This document shows, in pieces, positions 24,077 to 36,831 of a stretch of DNA of 64,000 nt (the stretch's first letter is position 1; the number at the start of each line of letters is the position of its first letter). The translations under genes were made by a program, and so were the position numbers. Location: contig VUYV01000015.1 of NCBI GenBank assembly GCA_008711295.1, forward strand, positions 2,610,846-2,674,845. Reading direction: 5' to 3'. The DNA is from Anarhynchus alexandrinus. Lineage: Eukaryota; Chordata; Aves; Charadriiformes; Charadriidae. The notes below the pieces were generated by a model, which was given only the letters and a program-made list of their open reading frames with translations, made no database searches and was not told the DNA's origin.

Positions 24077-26589
24077 AGTATGTTTTGATCCTTCACAACA
24101 CTCCTTAAACATAAACAAAATAAATGCCTCTAACAGTGAGCTCCACCCTGCACAGAGATTTCCTATTCCTTGTCACCCCAATCTTCCCACCATTCTGCTT
24201 TTTTTTTTCTTCTTAAATGACACCATTTTTTTTTTCAAAACCTACATCTCACCCCTTTCCCTGCACAGTACTCCCCTCACACAAATACCATGAAGTACTG
24301 AACATATTTTTCTCCAAGAATTCCTTTAGACCATTGCTAAAGGTACGGCATGACATTCAGGTGGGTTTAGTTTCTCTGGATTCAGGTAAACTCATGGCAC
24401 ACCATTCCCAAATTTATCTTGCAGTTTTATCTAAGGTCCTATCAGTGCTCAGTGTAGAATACCTGCACCCAAGATGTGCACAGTATCGCATACAAGCCTC
24501 AACGCACACCAAGTTATATATGCCCGTGGGTGTATGCACATGTATACACGCAGACGAAACACATTCTCAGTTGACTATTAAGCATCCTTTCGTCAAAGTC
24601 CCTAAATTATTCTACGCAGTCTTATGATCACCTCAAAATACTTTGCTATACAAAGAATGGGGTTGCCTGACATGATTGCTTACAGTGGAAACAGGAACAC
24701 TATGACCAAAGAGACCAGTAGAAAACGCAGGACTGAAATAAATTTCAGGCAAAGCGATGCCTTTCAGCAGCCAGGCAGCCAGAAACAGAGCTGCAGAGAG
24801 TTATCTGACCTCTGAGAACCATGCCTTAGGCATGGGACCTTATGGACAAAATCACATACTGCTGGTTTCTCTGCCTGCAGCCTCCATCTACCCTGTCCCT
24901 CAGGCAAAAAAGTGTTCAGAGACATAACCCCATTCACTTACTCTGGGGACATTTTGCATTCCCAAAAATGCAGATCACAATGAGATTCCTTCCTAAAACA
25001 GAAAGTTCACAGGGTCCCCTGGCACCTATAATTTTACACACACAAAGGGAAAGAACTGGAGAACACAGCTGTATTCACCAGCACAGATTATCATAATTTC
25101 AAATAAAAAAAACCCAAAGGCCAGCCAAACACTCTCTGGACATCCACATTTGTATGGTTTATGGCAGGTGCAAACCCAGAGGCCATTAAATAAACAGTCT
25201 AGCTCTTAGAAGACGTGTCCACAGCTTAGTGTCTTTTGAATAACACTGTCGCCTTCATTACACTGCATTTACTCTGTGAATCATCTTTCCCAAGAGCAGT
25301 TCTTCAGTTTGTCCTCCTCATCTTTCTTCTTTTTCCACGAGTGCGAGGCTTAAGCCCTTGAGCATTGGTTTCCCCCAAAACTAGTGTCATACGTGGCACT
25401 TTATAGAGGTATCATATAAGAACCATATTAATTATGATGCCTTCCATGCTTTACTGCATTACTACCGGCTCCATGAAGAGTTAAACTCTTTTGCTAGAAA
25501 TGATGTGTAGCTAAACTTGTGTGGGAGTCTAGTATATTCACAGCTTCAGACAAGTTACGTGTGGTATCTCAAAAACCCCCACGTTCTTTAAGAGTCAAAC
25601 TTGCAGCAAACATGTTTACTTTCAGCACAACCAACTGAACCAAAGCATTGTTTATTAAGGGATAACTCTGTAACCCACATGGACACTATGAAAGGTCTTC
25701 ACACCACCCAAGTAGACTCAATGCAACCTCTTGCACAGGCGGAAAAAACAGCTCAAAAGAGTGATTTCAAAGCTGACAGTGAACGTATCTGCTCTGAATA
25801 CCTCTCAAAAGGTTCCTGTCCTGTTGACTATGAAGGGACATCAACCACAGACAGGCACCTATATTTTCAGTGGTCTGAGTACCCATTCACCCATTTCCCA
25901 TTCCCTGTCCAGTGAGCTGACTGTCTGCAGCAATTTATGAGTGCTTCTGTCCACTGCACCGAGGAACCTAGTTCTTTACCAGGCAGAGCAGCACTGATTT
26001 TGCTCCGAGAGGTAGAAGGCCCACATCCAGCCTGAAGAGGTGACACTCCAAGGAGCACTGTGTCAAGACCCACCAGAGTACACACTTACTGTTCTGAATC
26101 CAGGAGCAATGTGTGTGTGAGGATGGCTGCCTGCAGGAGGACAGGAGGAATTACCTAAAGGTTAAGTGACTTATTTCAGAACTTGATGCATTTGCAAGAG
26201 ACATTTAACGGTAGGAAACAGCTCCTATTTCCTCCTTAATAGGAAGGAAAATTACATTCTCTAACAGTAACCTGAAAAGATGCTGGAAACTAACCCTAGA
26301 GCAGGGGTTTCTTTTCTGGCTCTGGATGTTTTTTTTTCCACACTTCATTGGAATGGGTGGTTGTGAAAGGAAAGGCAGGAGAGGAGCTTTGGTGCTTCAG
26401 CATCCTTCAGAACAGCAAGGGTTTTGCAAATTGCCATTTCCAACTCAATTAATATGAATGTATATAGGGGCAGAAATTTAGGTGTGGGTTTATGTATGGC
26501 TAGATAAATGCAGATACCCTCACAGTATGCTTGCATATAGATATATATTTATCTATGTAAGTATATATAAAATCTTCAAGACAGATAAA

Positions 26590-26670
26590 ATGCACACAGC
26601 TGTTAGCAGCTGAAGTAGGCCTTAATTACACTCAGGTTGTCATGGTAACGTCTGACAAGCTTTGCCTTCC
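26590..26670. promoter_or_regulatory. Candidate enhancer cluster with RFX X-box-like site
   Basis: GTTGTCATGGTAAC at 26636-26649 is a near-palindrome that differs from the RFX X-box consensus (GTTGCCATGGCAAC type) at two positions. Close upstream are two CAGCTG E-boxes and a CTTAATTACA homeodomain-type site. Motif identity is seen; regulatory function is inferred. Confidence 0.35.
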
Positions 26671-27086
26671 TGGATGGGAACATTTGCCCTCTTGGAGTTT
26701 CAGCGTATCAAGAGAAAGGTTCTAAGGAAAATTAGAATAAATCTCACAACTTTCCCTGGCCTTTGTGTCTTCCTGCCAAGGCAAAAGGGCTGGGAAATAG
26801 TATTGCTCCACAGGCCTGACACATCAGAACAAGGCAAGAGTAAAATTGTACAGGAATTTAAAGGACGCTGACACTTAAAGTACTTTGTTTTGCTGGGAAC
26901 TAACATCCACCTTAAGATCTCAAAGCATTATCTTCATTATTTTTTAACATATATAAGGCATCGTTAATGTCAATAAGTCTGGTACATGAACTCATCAGTG
27001 GTAACATCTGAGCTTTTATTGTTATTATTCAACTAAGAAGACTGATGGGAGAAGGATGTTGCCCATTTCACCCATCATCTTCTATC

Positions 27087-27150
27087 AAACCAGTGACACA
27101 GTCAGGAAGGGAACTTCAGTCTGTTCTAAGTCCATACTCTCTCCTAAAGG
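27087..27150 (-). repeat. MIR/CORE-SINE-like relic
   Basis: The plus strand reads CAGTGACACAGTCAGGAAGG then GAACTTCAGTCTGTTCTAAG. This resembles the complement of the MIR tail region (GTCACACAG, AGGAAGTCTGTGG, GAACCCAGGTCT series). The copy is short and diverged. Confidence 0.45.
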
Positions 27151-28769
27151 GCAGCAGGTTTAATATGCATTCATTGATGTTTCACAGCACTTCTGAATAA
27201 ACTCTGCCTTTCAGTGGAACAGCATTAGAAAACATTCACAACTAGGAAAAAAGCCCCAAACCAACCAGTAATGGATCTGATTCAGGAAAAAAAAAGAATT
27301 TACTTGGACTGTTTATTTCAGTAGCAGTTTGCTGAGAAAATACTAAATAGTAAGGGCAAAGCCCTTTGGAGCAGAGACCTGGAAAGGAAATGGCAAAGCA
27401 AAACTCTTGCCTTTGCTTCTGTCACAATCAAATAATTCTTTGTTTTCCCTTCAAATGTCTTGCAAAAGAAATTATTACTATGAATAAAATGTTCAACAAG
27501 CTTCCCCTCTCCTTCCTTCCCATGTCTTAAAAATGAAAAAATCCCAAGGCAAATGGGAGAAAATACCGCGTATTTAAAGCACTGCACATCAAGACTGCTT
27601 TAGTCCATCTGGCTTACATACATTTTCCTGAATAGTTGGCAAAAAAGCGGCATCATGGTACACTACTTCAGCAGTAAGCGTCCAGCTGGTGAGAGTGGTT
27701 TCAACATGTTCAGGAAGCAGGCAGTGGGAGACAATGATGTGAACTTGGGCTTCCAAAGGTATGGGGACCTCAAGTTTGAATTAGTCAACCTAGACTTCTT
27801 TTATAGGCAATGGAGACCAACAAGCACAGGGGAACTTGTCTCTGAAGGTGCCTGTCCCTTTCCTGGCTACAAAATGGGCCCAGGACAGCCCACTTGGGCA
27901 TGAACAGTTGACTTTCAGGCACGGGAAATTGGGCAAGGTGAATGTCCTCCAACAAGTCTACAAAAGCCAGTGAACGTACAAGTGAGCGAGTCAGTGGCAG
28001 CTCTGCTTAAATCATGCAGATGTGGCTCAACAGCCTTACTTTGCTCTTGCACAAAAGGATGTTAGCAATGCAGAATTCATGTGTTTGTACAGCAGGCCTG
28101 CAAACACTACTGTAATACATCTAAGAAAGAAGAACTGAAAAACCTAATGAAAGCAAATTTGCATACAAATGAAAGTTATTTTTGTATGCACTATTCCCCC
28201 ACCTCCAGTTTCATTCTCTTCTCAGAACCTCAAGGATGTATAAGACACGAAGAATTACTGCTGGACAGAAACCTTGTTTCCATTTCCCACAAAAAGGAGA
28301 AATAGCAAAATTTCTCACAAAACATACTTAGCTATTTCTATATATTGATGCGTTTAAGTAAAAGGGAGAAAAAAAGATTTATCTTTTTTTTTTTTAACTT
28401 AAAGAAGGGGAAGAATAGTGTTTCAAAGTGGAAAGTCAAAATGCTTCATTTCAGAAAACTGAAGCAAAAATGAGAAAAGGGATAATCCCTCTGAGCCTCC
28501 CCCAAAATTTCAGAGGGCACAATACTCTAAAAAGTTTTATTCCAAGATGACATTTTTATATTAAAACCTCCCTTTAAAACCAAAAATATTTTGAGGAAAA
28601 AAAATTACTATTCTTTTTTTACAGAGCACTGAATGTGTGTTATTTTGTCTCTGAAGACTTCTCACATATTAACTAAGAGATTTTTGCATCATCCTTTCCT
28701 AGGAACCTATGTTTTTAACTTCCCCTCCTCTCTCTCCCCCTCCCCCAGCCCTTTAATTTTATTATTATT

Positions 28770-28960
28770 TTTTCTTTCATTTCATAAGCTCTCAGCTTTT
28801 TAATATGAGAGCCTTTTATTTCTATAAAACTGCAGCTGCTTTCATTTAGTTTTATGGATTTAATGTATTTAGAGGTTCCAAGAGAAGCTTGGAGCTGGCG
28901 GTATTATCCAGACGTTTGCTGCTTAGTGCCTTTTCTAATGACAAGACTTATCTGATTCAG
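28770..28960. promoter_or_regulatory. Candidate conserved non-coding block
   Basis: This stretch is free of simple repeats and frames. It contains CTATAAAACTG, CAGCTG and TTTTATGG (HOX/CDX-like). A perfect GATA site, CTTATCT, lies just downstream near 28949. I infer possible conservation from motif density only; cross-species alignment would decide. Confidence 0.25.
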
Positions 28961-31900
28961 AACATTTCATATCTGTAGAAAAATTAATTCTCTCTCCCTT
29001 TGTCTTTAGGCCTTAAGATTTAATTTGTTCAGGGGATTCTTTCAAGCACTTTTTTTTTCCCTTTGCAGATACCCTGATGACTTACTTCCAATGCTGAAGT
29101 TGTTCTTCTTGCTGGCACTTGAGTCTGAACCATTTGCAATTTGGTACTTATGTACCTTCCCATCATCATGGCATTTGAGCTTCTTTCAGTATTTAATGTA
29201 TTTTGTCCTCCTGCTCTGGGATGTAGAGGTTGCTATTCTCACCATTTTACATAAACGGAAATGAAGCAAAAAGAGAACTAAACCTCATATCTACAATTGA
29301 TCCATATTGATTTCAATATGAGCTACACATCTAAAATACTCTCCTGGATGTAACCTTAAGTGATCTACTCAAGGTCACACAGGAAGTTTGTTGAAGCAGT
29401 GGGAGTGAACTTGGGCACAGTATTAAAGCTCACCGTCCTTTCTACCAAAATACATCCCAATATATAGTATGGTGGCCCTGGAGGCATTGTTTATGGTAAG
29501 CCAAAGACACATGTCCATCAGAGAAAATTGGTCAATGAATGGTTGAAACTGGTTTTGGACATTGGCTTCAATACTGAGAAGACAGTAAGACAAGTTTTGT
29601 AATTTAAGAATGCTACAGAAATGAAACTAAATAAACTAAAACTGTCCTGTGCTGGTCGCAGTGGACAGCACATGAGGCAACCTATCAATATTCACGAAAT
29701 CCAAGGTTCTTTTCATGGGTTTGATCATTAGACAAGTATATCCATTTAAGACTACTTTGTCCTCTCATCAGAGTAACCCAAGGACAGCAGCAGGATGCTA
29801 AGGCATGGACTAAGACTTTGCAATTACTGAAACACCGATTTAGTTATCACTTGCTATTACTCTGTCACCTCTGTAGCACAGGAGAAAACTGCACCTGTTC
29901 AGAAGCACAGTTATTATCCATATCTATTTTCTCTATTTCATCTCTCTACTTTTTGTCCTCTGCAATAACTCCTGAGGACCTTTAGAAGGCCTCATACTAG
30001 CCTTTCTCTTCACCCCATCTATTAACCTGATCAGCAATGAAAAAGTTCATTGCAATATTCATCCATCATTTTTAGGCTTTATGGTTAATATCCTTGAATA
30101 CATTTATGGGGAATTCACACCTTGCAGAAACACCATTTCTAATCACTTAGGACAGTTCGCTGTCTTTCTTGGTTAAACTCTTCTTGCATTTTTCTTGCAA
30201 AATTAAGAATTAGACTGGAGATAGTGGAGATTCCTTATGAAGAGTTTTCAGATATTTATTTTTGCCCACCCTGTTAAAAAAATCACCATACATATATTTA
30301 AACATTATTGGGTTTGCAGTCTAAGCTTGAAAATATATATATTAAAAATTGACAATAAAAGCAGTTGTAATCAGATCTGAATTTAAATTTGTGAAGTTGG
30401 GGAGTGTTTGCAAAAACAATGTTGAGGAAAAAATAAACCAACCCTAGCATCAGACAATAAACATTCTCCAAAATCATCAAAACTTTTCTGTTTGTCTTTC
30501 AATTAAGCTACCTGTGTCTCCTCCTTTTCAGTAAAACTGAAACCATACTGAGATTTTAATTTGGGTGTGGCTGGAACAGGTACTAGGTCTAGAGGTTGGA
30601 ACATAGAAAACAACAGAAACAGCAAAATAAATTTCTGTGACTTTTCCCCCCGTTAAGTCTTCTGGAAAGATAAACTTTAAAATACAAAGAACAGAAGTCT
30701 GACTAAGAAGGAAATACATTCTCATGTTTTCGTTTCTATTTGTTTAAAGATCCGGGGAGGGGGGAAACCAAACTCCCTATATGTCAAAATCCTATTATCT
30801 CTACCCCTTTAAAAGCTCATGTTTATGAGGTGTTTCAATAAAACCAAGAGGAAAAGATTTGGTACTTTGCTGAAGAACAAAATCACAAAAAAAACCCAAC
30901 CCTTCAGGTATAGATACCATAAGGAAGCTAAAGAGCATCCCTCAAACCCCATTATATGCACACACATGCACCTACTTTCAAGACTTTTGATGGGAAAACT
31001 TATAAAAAGGTTGTACGGTATAGTTGATAGAGGTGGGCCAGTTATAACTGCATGTGCCACCGTCCCTGAAAGAGGAGACAGAACAAGGGATAGGTTTGAG
31101 GCTGGCTCTGTATTTCCCATCTGAGCCCCACAAGACTATTACACGTGTGTTAAATGCTGCACTGACCATTGAAGACAGATTGTGCAAGATGCTGCACAGA
31201 GGCAAACAGCATCTTTAAGAGGTTACAACCCAAAAAGGTAAGACAGCAAAAGGAAGTGACAGGAGTTGCTTTTCAAAGATCACAGCCAACAGGTCTAGCA
31301 AAAGATGAAGTGGAAGCAAAAGCCAAATTTTCATCCCAAGGGATTCCTTGAGTAAGGTGTAGAGAGAGACAGTGCCTCTCTAGCTGCTAACTACATGTGG
31401 GCAACCTCCCTGAACGTGTAGGTTTGGGGAGAACCTGCAGAGGAAAGTGCTGCCCCAGGTATTCTGCAGACGTGAACAGCAGAGGACTGTTCTCCAGCTT
31501 CAAGATGAGACACGCACAGGCATCCTCCCTGGAAACCCACCCAGCTAACACAACTGTCGTTCTTCAGGCCAGTGCTTTGCAGTTCCCTCATGCAGGGTCC
31601 AGATGATGGGGAGTTTTTTCTCACCAGGAGAAGGTGATACAGCTGGGACGGGGGTATCATATTGGTGAGTATTCCTGTGCATCGCAGCTTTCCGGGCTCC
31701 TCTGCAAACACATTCTCTCTTGTTTAACTCCCCAACAGAGCTGCGCACAGAGCTGATCTCTGTATGCTCCATTTCATATCCCTTCCCTTATAAACCTTTA
31801 TTAAGGCTTTATGTTACACAACTATCACCGATACAAAACTATTGCGTTTAGGCTTCCAGGCGACTGAGTACATTAAAACTCCTTGCGTGGAATGGCAGGA

Positions 31901-32160
31901 ACCAATTCCTCATTTTTACTGGCTGGGAACTGAACCTTAATAGGCCACAGAGCACAAAACTCATAAACCACCGGCGTAAGGGGAGGAGGAGAGAGGGGAA
32001 ATAAGGAGGGAGGAGGGGGAGAAGTTTGCTGCTGAGGTTTTGAAATTATAACAGAAGAAAACAAAAGATGTGAAGCAGGGTGCAGTGAGGAATTCTTTCC
32101 ACGCATGGTGAAGTTAACCTTGCTACCGATGCCCAGCAGCTGGAGGGGAAACAAATAAAG
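28961..32160. other. Non-coding stretch, no gene seen
   Basis: Apart from the MIR-like relic at 29231-29446 nothing is recognisable. A good-looking 3' splice site (TTTTCCCTTTGCAG, AG at 29067-29068) is followed by a frame that runs into the SINE relic, so no exon is called. A purine-rich stretch with four G runs and long loops lies at 31980-32019. Confidence 0.55.
29231..29446 (-). repeat. MIR/CORE-SINE-like relic, longest in the window
   Basis: The left part, ATTCTCACCATTTTACATAA then GGAAATGAAGCAAA, matches the complement of the MIR core. The right part, AAGTGATCTACTCAAGGTCA, ACACAGGAAGT and GAACTTGGGCA, matches its tail. About 70 unrelated bases (29280-29350) separate the halves, either an insertion or strong decay. 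Confidence 0.65.
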
Positions 32161-32400
32161 TGGGACCACACTCTAAACAAAAGAAAGCGTCGCTTCTTGA
32201 CAATGGAATAGCAGCAACCTTCGTCTCCATCCCTCGAGCTCCTTGGGAGAGGCTGGGGATTGCTGGCTCAGGCACGAGTTGCCTTTGCCTAGCAACCGGC
32301 GTGAAGTCCGTCTGTCAGCTTGGCCTACAGTCGCTTCATCCCGCCTTCCCCCCTTCTCCACGCGCGGTGCAGGGTCTCTGAGCTCGTTTGTCAGACTTCA
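32161..32400. promoter_or_regulatory. Small CpG cluster, candidate promoter or enhancer
   Basis: I count 14 CpG dinucleotides in 240 bases, including CACGCGCGG near 32360, against a very CpG-poor background. CCTAGCAACCGGCG near 32288 contains an RFX-type half site. There is no TATA box, recognisable first exon or convincing donor site, so a start of transcription is not demonstrated. Confidence 0.35.
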
Positions 32401-35400
32401 GCTCCATCCACCTCTAAGCCCATTTGAAGAACGCATTGCTCCCGTACCAACTGCAGGTAGCGTGATGGTTTGCACCTTTGGGTAGTTCATCCCATCCCCT
32501 TTCATCTTATTCTGCTTTTGCAGCCCCTCATTGGGAAGCTCTCGGGGGAGGGACCACCTGCTTTGAGAAGACACTTAAACCAACGGATTCACCTAGGAGG
32601 CAGCGCCAGACACTCCTGCAAGCACACACATCTCTTTCTGCCTGGTTGTGATGTTAAAATGTTCATTTCTGCTGATGGAAACACATTCTGGGTGCAATGA
32701 TGTTTTTAAAGCAGGATGTGGGACAAAGCAAAAAGTAAAAGACAGTTGGAAGCTAATTTGTATGGAGTGTTCTCCCTGGTATATATCAGGTGTTGTAAAT
32801 GCAGAAACAATTCTGCAGATTGGAGAGAAAAAGTCAAATCTACAACTCGGAACACTTCCCAGTTAAATTAAATTCTGCAGCCATTTATTTGGATGCTGAA
32901 AGTTACTGCCGGGATCCCGCCACGCTGTGTCACTCTGACCTGAACCACAACAGGCCAGGGATGATACTGCTTCCTGGAATAGCGAGAAGTCATTCACCAC
33001 CTCGCCCAAGAAAGGAACTTCTTAGGAAATTAAACAAGCTGAAATGCAGAAGACAAGCCCAGTAAACGCACTTGTGCTCCAGTCAGGATCGGAAGGGTTG
33101 GCCGGTCTCCAAAAGTTGAAGCAAGTTAGTCCCTGCGTCAGGGTTGCTTCAAATCAGAATGGAAGATAATTGCCCATTTCAGGCACCAGAGGGATATTTA
33201 TTTAGTGTGTTCTGACTTTGAAAATGTAAAATTATGAGATATATGGCAGCAGTTACCTTCCAGAGCTTAAAGTTATCATAATGCCATTCTTCTAATTACA
33301 ACCCAGACTCTTAAGCGCAAGGGCCAAAAGGAGCCAGATTCCAGCAGTAAGCACAGCCTGTGTCGGGTAAGCTTACCTCAGGAGCTGCCTGGTATCACAT
33401 CCCAGCCTAGCATCAGGAATCCTCTCCCCTCACCATTAGCATCCTCTTTCAAAGTACGAAGCATTTTTTTACATTTCAAAACTTTAAAAGTTTCAGTTAC
33501 AAAATCTGTGATGACAGAGGGAAAACATCTGAAACCAAGGACAGATTTTTGGGGTTCCCTCCCCCCCAAAAACACTATTCTTTTGAAAATAAAATGCCTT
33601 TTTTTGTCTGGGAAGGAAATTTGAGCAGTACAAGAAGGCTGCTGCACAGGTCAGTGCTTGGGATGTACCAGGCCTTGGGAAATTATACCCACAATACATT
33701 CTGGTGGCCAGCCTAAACACGGTGCTATGAGCTGCTGAATTCATCCATCTTAACCCTAGACCAGCATTGGCAGGAGGGAGGGAAACAGTCATTCTCACCC
33801 TGCTGGGTTGCTAGGGCAGCACCAAATTTTCTCATCAAAAAGCTTTTCTCTATAAAAAGGTAGAAGAGACAATGTTTTTTTTAACATTTTTAATGATACC
33901 AAATTCAATTGAAACGAGCTACTTTGTCATCACCGCTCGTTATCGATCGCAAGCTGAACATTCTCGGCAAAACTGGGACGAGCAAGAGTAAATCTTACAT
34001 AAAAAGCCTGGTTCTATTGATCATAGCAGCCGCCACTGGCCCTCCACTGAAGCAACAACCAGCTACTTTAATAAAAATGTAATCCTCCAGTAGAGAGGAA
34101 CCCATCTGCCTTCCAATCCACTCTGCATCATAGTCTTCCAAAAGCTCTTGAGAGAGAAAGCAGACCAGTCCATCCCCCTGGTAAAACACTATTACTATGC
34201 AGTGACACCATCGCACTTGATTTAAGTACATCTGGCATTTTCAGGTGTAATGCCTGAAGCAATAATACTAAAAAACCAGAACAACCCTAGTTATGCCCTC
34301 TGGGAGTTGCATGTGTGTGAACTAAGTAACTTATAGAGTTCCTATTTCCATAGCATCAAGCTCTTTACATTCTGTAATGTATTTATCCTACTGCTACCCA
34401 GGGGAAGGAGAGGTCAGTGCTGCTCTTCTTGCTTTCCCAACGCTTACTTAGATCTTCATTTTCTATTGCATGGGAGCTGGAGACCTGAATCTCAGCGTGG
34501 GCTTGAGGCTAAGAGGCTTGATCATGGTCATGCGGGAAGACATTGCTGTGGCTGAGAACTGGCTTTGTCACCAGTCACAGGTCAGACTCCAGGCTCTGCT
34601 GGAAGCCATTTGGTCAAACCAAGGGTGATAATTACAGCAGGTGTCCCTGAGGACATATTGGGACTTCTGTCTCCATTGCTATTGCTAGGAAATGACATTA
34701 GGCTCTCTACAGATGCTGTTGTACACATTGCCCTTACCACCATCCACACTGCCGCATCAGCATGCACTTTTAGGCTAAACAGGAGGAAAAGGAGGCTCAG
34801 AGTCCCCTGCCGTCATGCTGAACCCCATGAGGAGTCCCTTGCCCTGTCATTCTCCTCCTCCTCTTCCAGTGTTTAGGCTCAGACCTAGGAGTCTCTGCCT
34901 CCAAAAGGTGCCTTGGGAGGAACCTTGGTGACCCCCTCCTGTTCCCCATCCTCTTCGCACTCTCCACAGCCCTGTTTTTATGGTCACTGGACCCATTTCA
35001 AAGCAAGGACCACGACAGCAGGCACACATATGGATTCAAGCTTGCTTTTCTGGACAGTACCGGACAGTTCAGATTCAGTAAGTAGAAGACGTTCAGGAGA
35101 TCATCAGGGGTGCATGGAAATGAAGAGTCAGATTCTGATCTCACACAGAGCAAAAAGGCAGGGAGACACACAGGCCGATGGAAGCCCATAGGAATATGCA
35201 GTTGTGCATGGAGATAAGTGGAACAAGGGAACCCTCTGCCCTGCAATCATAACTTAAGAACAAGCCTGGTTCCTTTCTTGTGGTGTAACCCAGGAGCAAT
35301 TCCTACCAAATGGGTGGAGCTGCTGCTCCACAAGAAAAGGGATGAGGAGATGGAGCAGAAGCAGGTGGAGGGAATAAATTCCCCTCCATCACGAGCTGGA

Positions 35401-36810
35401 CCCTCACACAATAAAGGACACACGTAGCTCCCGAGTGGCCACGTGATGCTGGGGACTTCAGGGCCTCTGCTCAGCAAGCTGAGGAGTTAATAGAAGCAAA
35501 ACAAATCCCCCTTATTTGCCTCAGGGTCAAGGGTCAGTGTAAGTAAATCATTAATTAACACGCTGGCGCCTCAGTGCTATTGACAGGGTTTTGTGTACAC
35601 AGTGGGACTGTGGCACCCCCTGCAATTAAGCAGGCAGTGAACTTTCCTCCTCCTGCTGTCTCCCGCTCGGCTCAAGCAGGCTCACTTACTCCCCTGTCCT
35701 CATCAGAGGGTCCTCTCTGTTCTTCCTCTCAGCATGAGGTACCAACCGCCCCCGTGCTCACACTTCATGCCTGCCCAGCAGAGCTATCTTCAGAAACCAA
35801 ACCTCCTCAGTCTGTTTCTTTCCAACTTCATGCAGCACCTGATCTTTTTTTTTTTTTTTTTAAATCACTGGCTATGCATCCATCAACATATGCATTTCTT
35901 TTACCTCCCTGCTCAGGTAAAGCTGCACTTACATCTTCTAAAGAAATCATAGCTGCTTGGTGATAACTCGTCAGACTTAAGACACTACAGTGTCTGAGAG
36001 GGAAAAAAATATTCTTCACCTCTCAGCCCCTAGCTTTTAATAAAAATCTGTGATCCTAATACCTTACTAATGGCACCTAGATTTCTTTTTTTTTTTTCCT
36101 TCTAATCAAACAGGTCCATTGACAGCCTGATTTCTATGCCAGCTGGGAAATTGCCATATAAAGAGCAGTCATTTCAGAGACTCCAGAGTCACAGATCCTC
36201 TTAACAATCAGGACTACAGTGTCAGAGGAACTCCTAAGAAATTTGTTTTACGCTTTTCTGTGCAGAGGAGTCTGCTTTCTTTGGGTTACTTTGGGTTTCA
36301 GAAAGGTCTTGGCCTGCTGCCCGAAGGTCTGAGGTTGGTTACAAAGGCCAACTGCCTCAGAGCTACATCACGCTGAGATCAACGCTGGTGTCAAAGCTGA
36401 ACTTCAAGTCTCAGGGAACTTCAGCTGGAAACCCAACATCAGGGTTCGTCATTCCCTAACCCAGAATTAAAAATCCCATCAGTGTTATGTGATGGGACAG
36501 TCACTTCCTGAACAACAAATCAGAGACTGTCCTGACAAAATCCTAATGTATATTTGTGGGCTATTAATCAAAAACAATTACAGATGCTCTGATCTACTTA
36601 AATACTTTTGAAATAAAAGCATCTGGACAGCCACCATCCTCTGTTTGCAAAGCATTATATTAGTTCAATGTCATCTTAAAATCTTTGACATACGTTTCAT
36701 GTAAGATAGGAACGACATGATAAACATGATCTTAACACAGTAGGACCTCTGACAATCCCCCCTCCCCTCCCCCAAACACCTAAAAACTGCTGACAAATTA
36801 GTCTGATTCC
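32401..36810. other. Non-coding stretch up to the assembly gap
   Basis: No gene is seen. Frames are 129 codons or shorter and overlap on both strands. It holds an X-box-like word GTTGCTAGGGCAGC at 33807-33820, a doubtful MIR fragment at 34358-34420, a T17 run at 35845-35861, and a C-rich word near 36759-36775 shortly before the gap. Confidence 0.55.
34358..34420 (-). repeat. Doubtful MIR-like fragment
   Basis: AGCTCTTTACATTCTGTAAT followed by TATTTATCCTACTGCTACCC loosely follows the complement of the MIR 3' half (GCGCTTTACATGTATTA, TTTAATCCTCACAACAACCC). The match is weak and could be chance. Confidence 0.25.
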
Positions 36811-36831
36811 NNNNNNNNNNNNNNNNNNNNN
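36811..36831. other. Assembly gap (21 N)
   Basis: Twenty-one unresolved bases. A T run follows directly (36832-36841) and a C-rich stretch precedes it by about 40 bases. The gap probably reflects homopolymer or structure-related sequencing failure. True length is unknown. Confidence 0.98.

Larger units (their letters stand above)
24077..28769. other. Non-coding stretch, no gene seen
   Basis: Frames are 136 codons or shorter and unrecognised. It holds the X-box-like site at 26636-26649 and a MIR-like fragment at 27087-27150. Pyrimidine- and A-rich low-complexity DNA occurs at 28350-28760. Confidence 0.6.

Noticed and set aside
29055..29264. Possible exon after TTTTCCCTTTGCAG
   Set aside because: The frame runs without a good donor site into a SINE relic, and the peptide is not recognisable.
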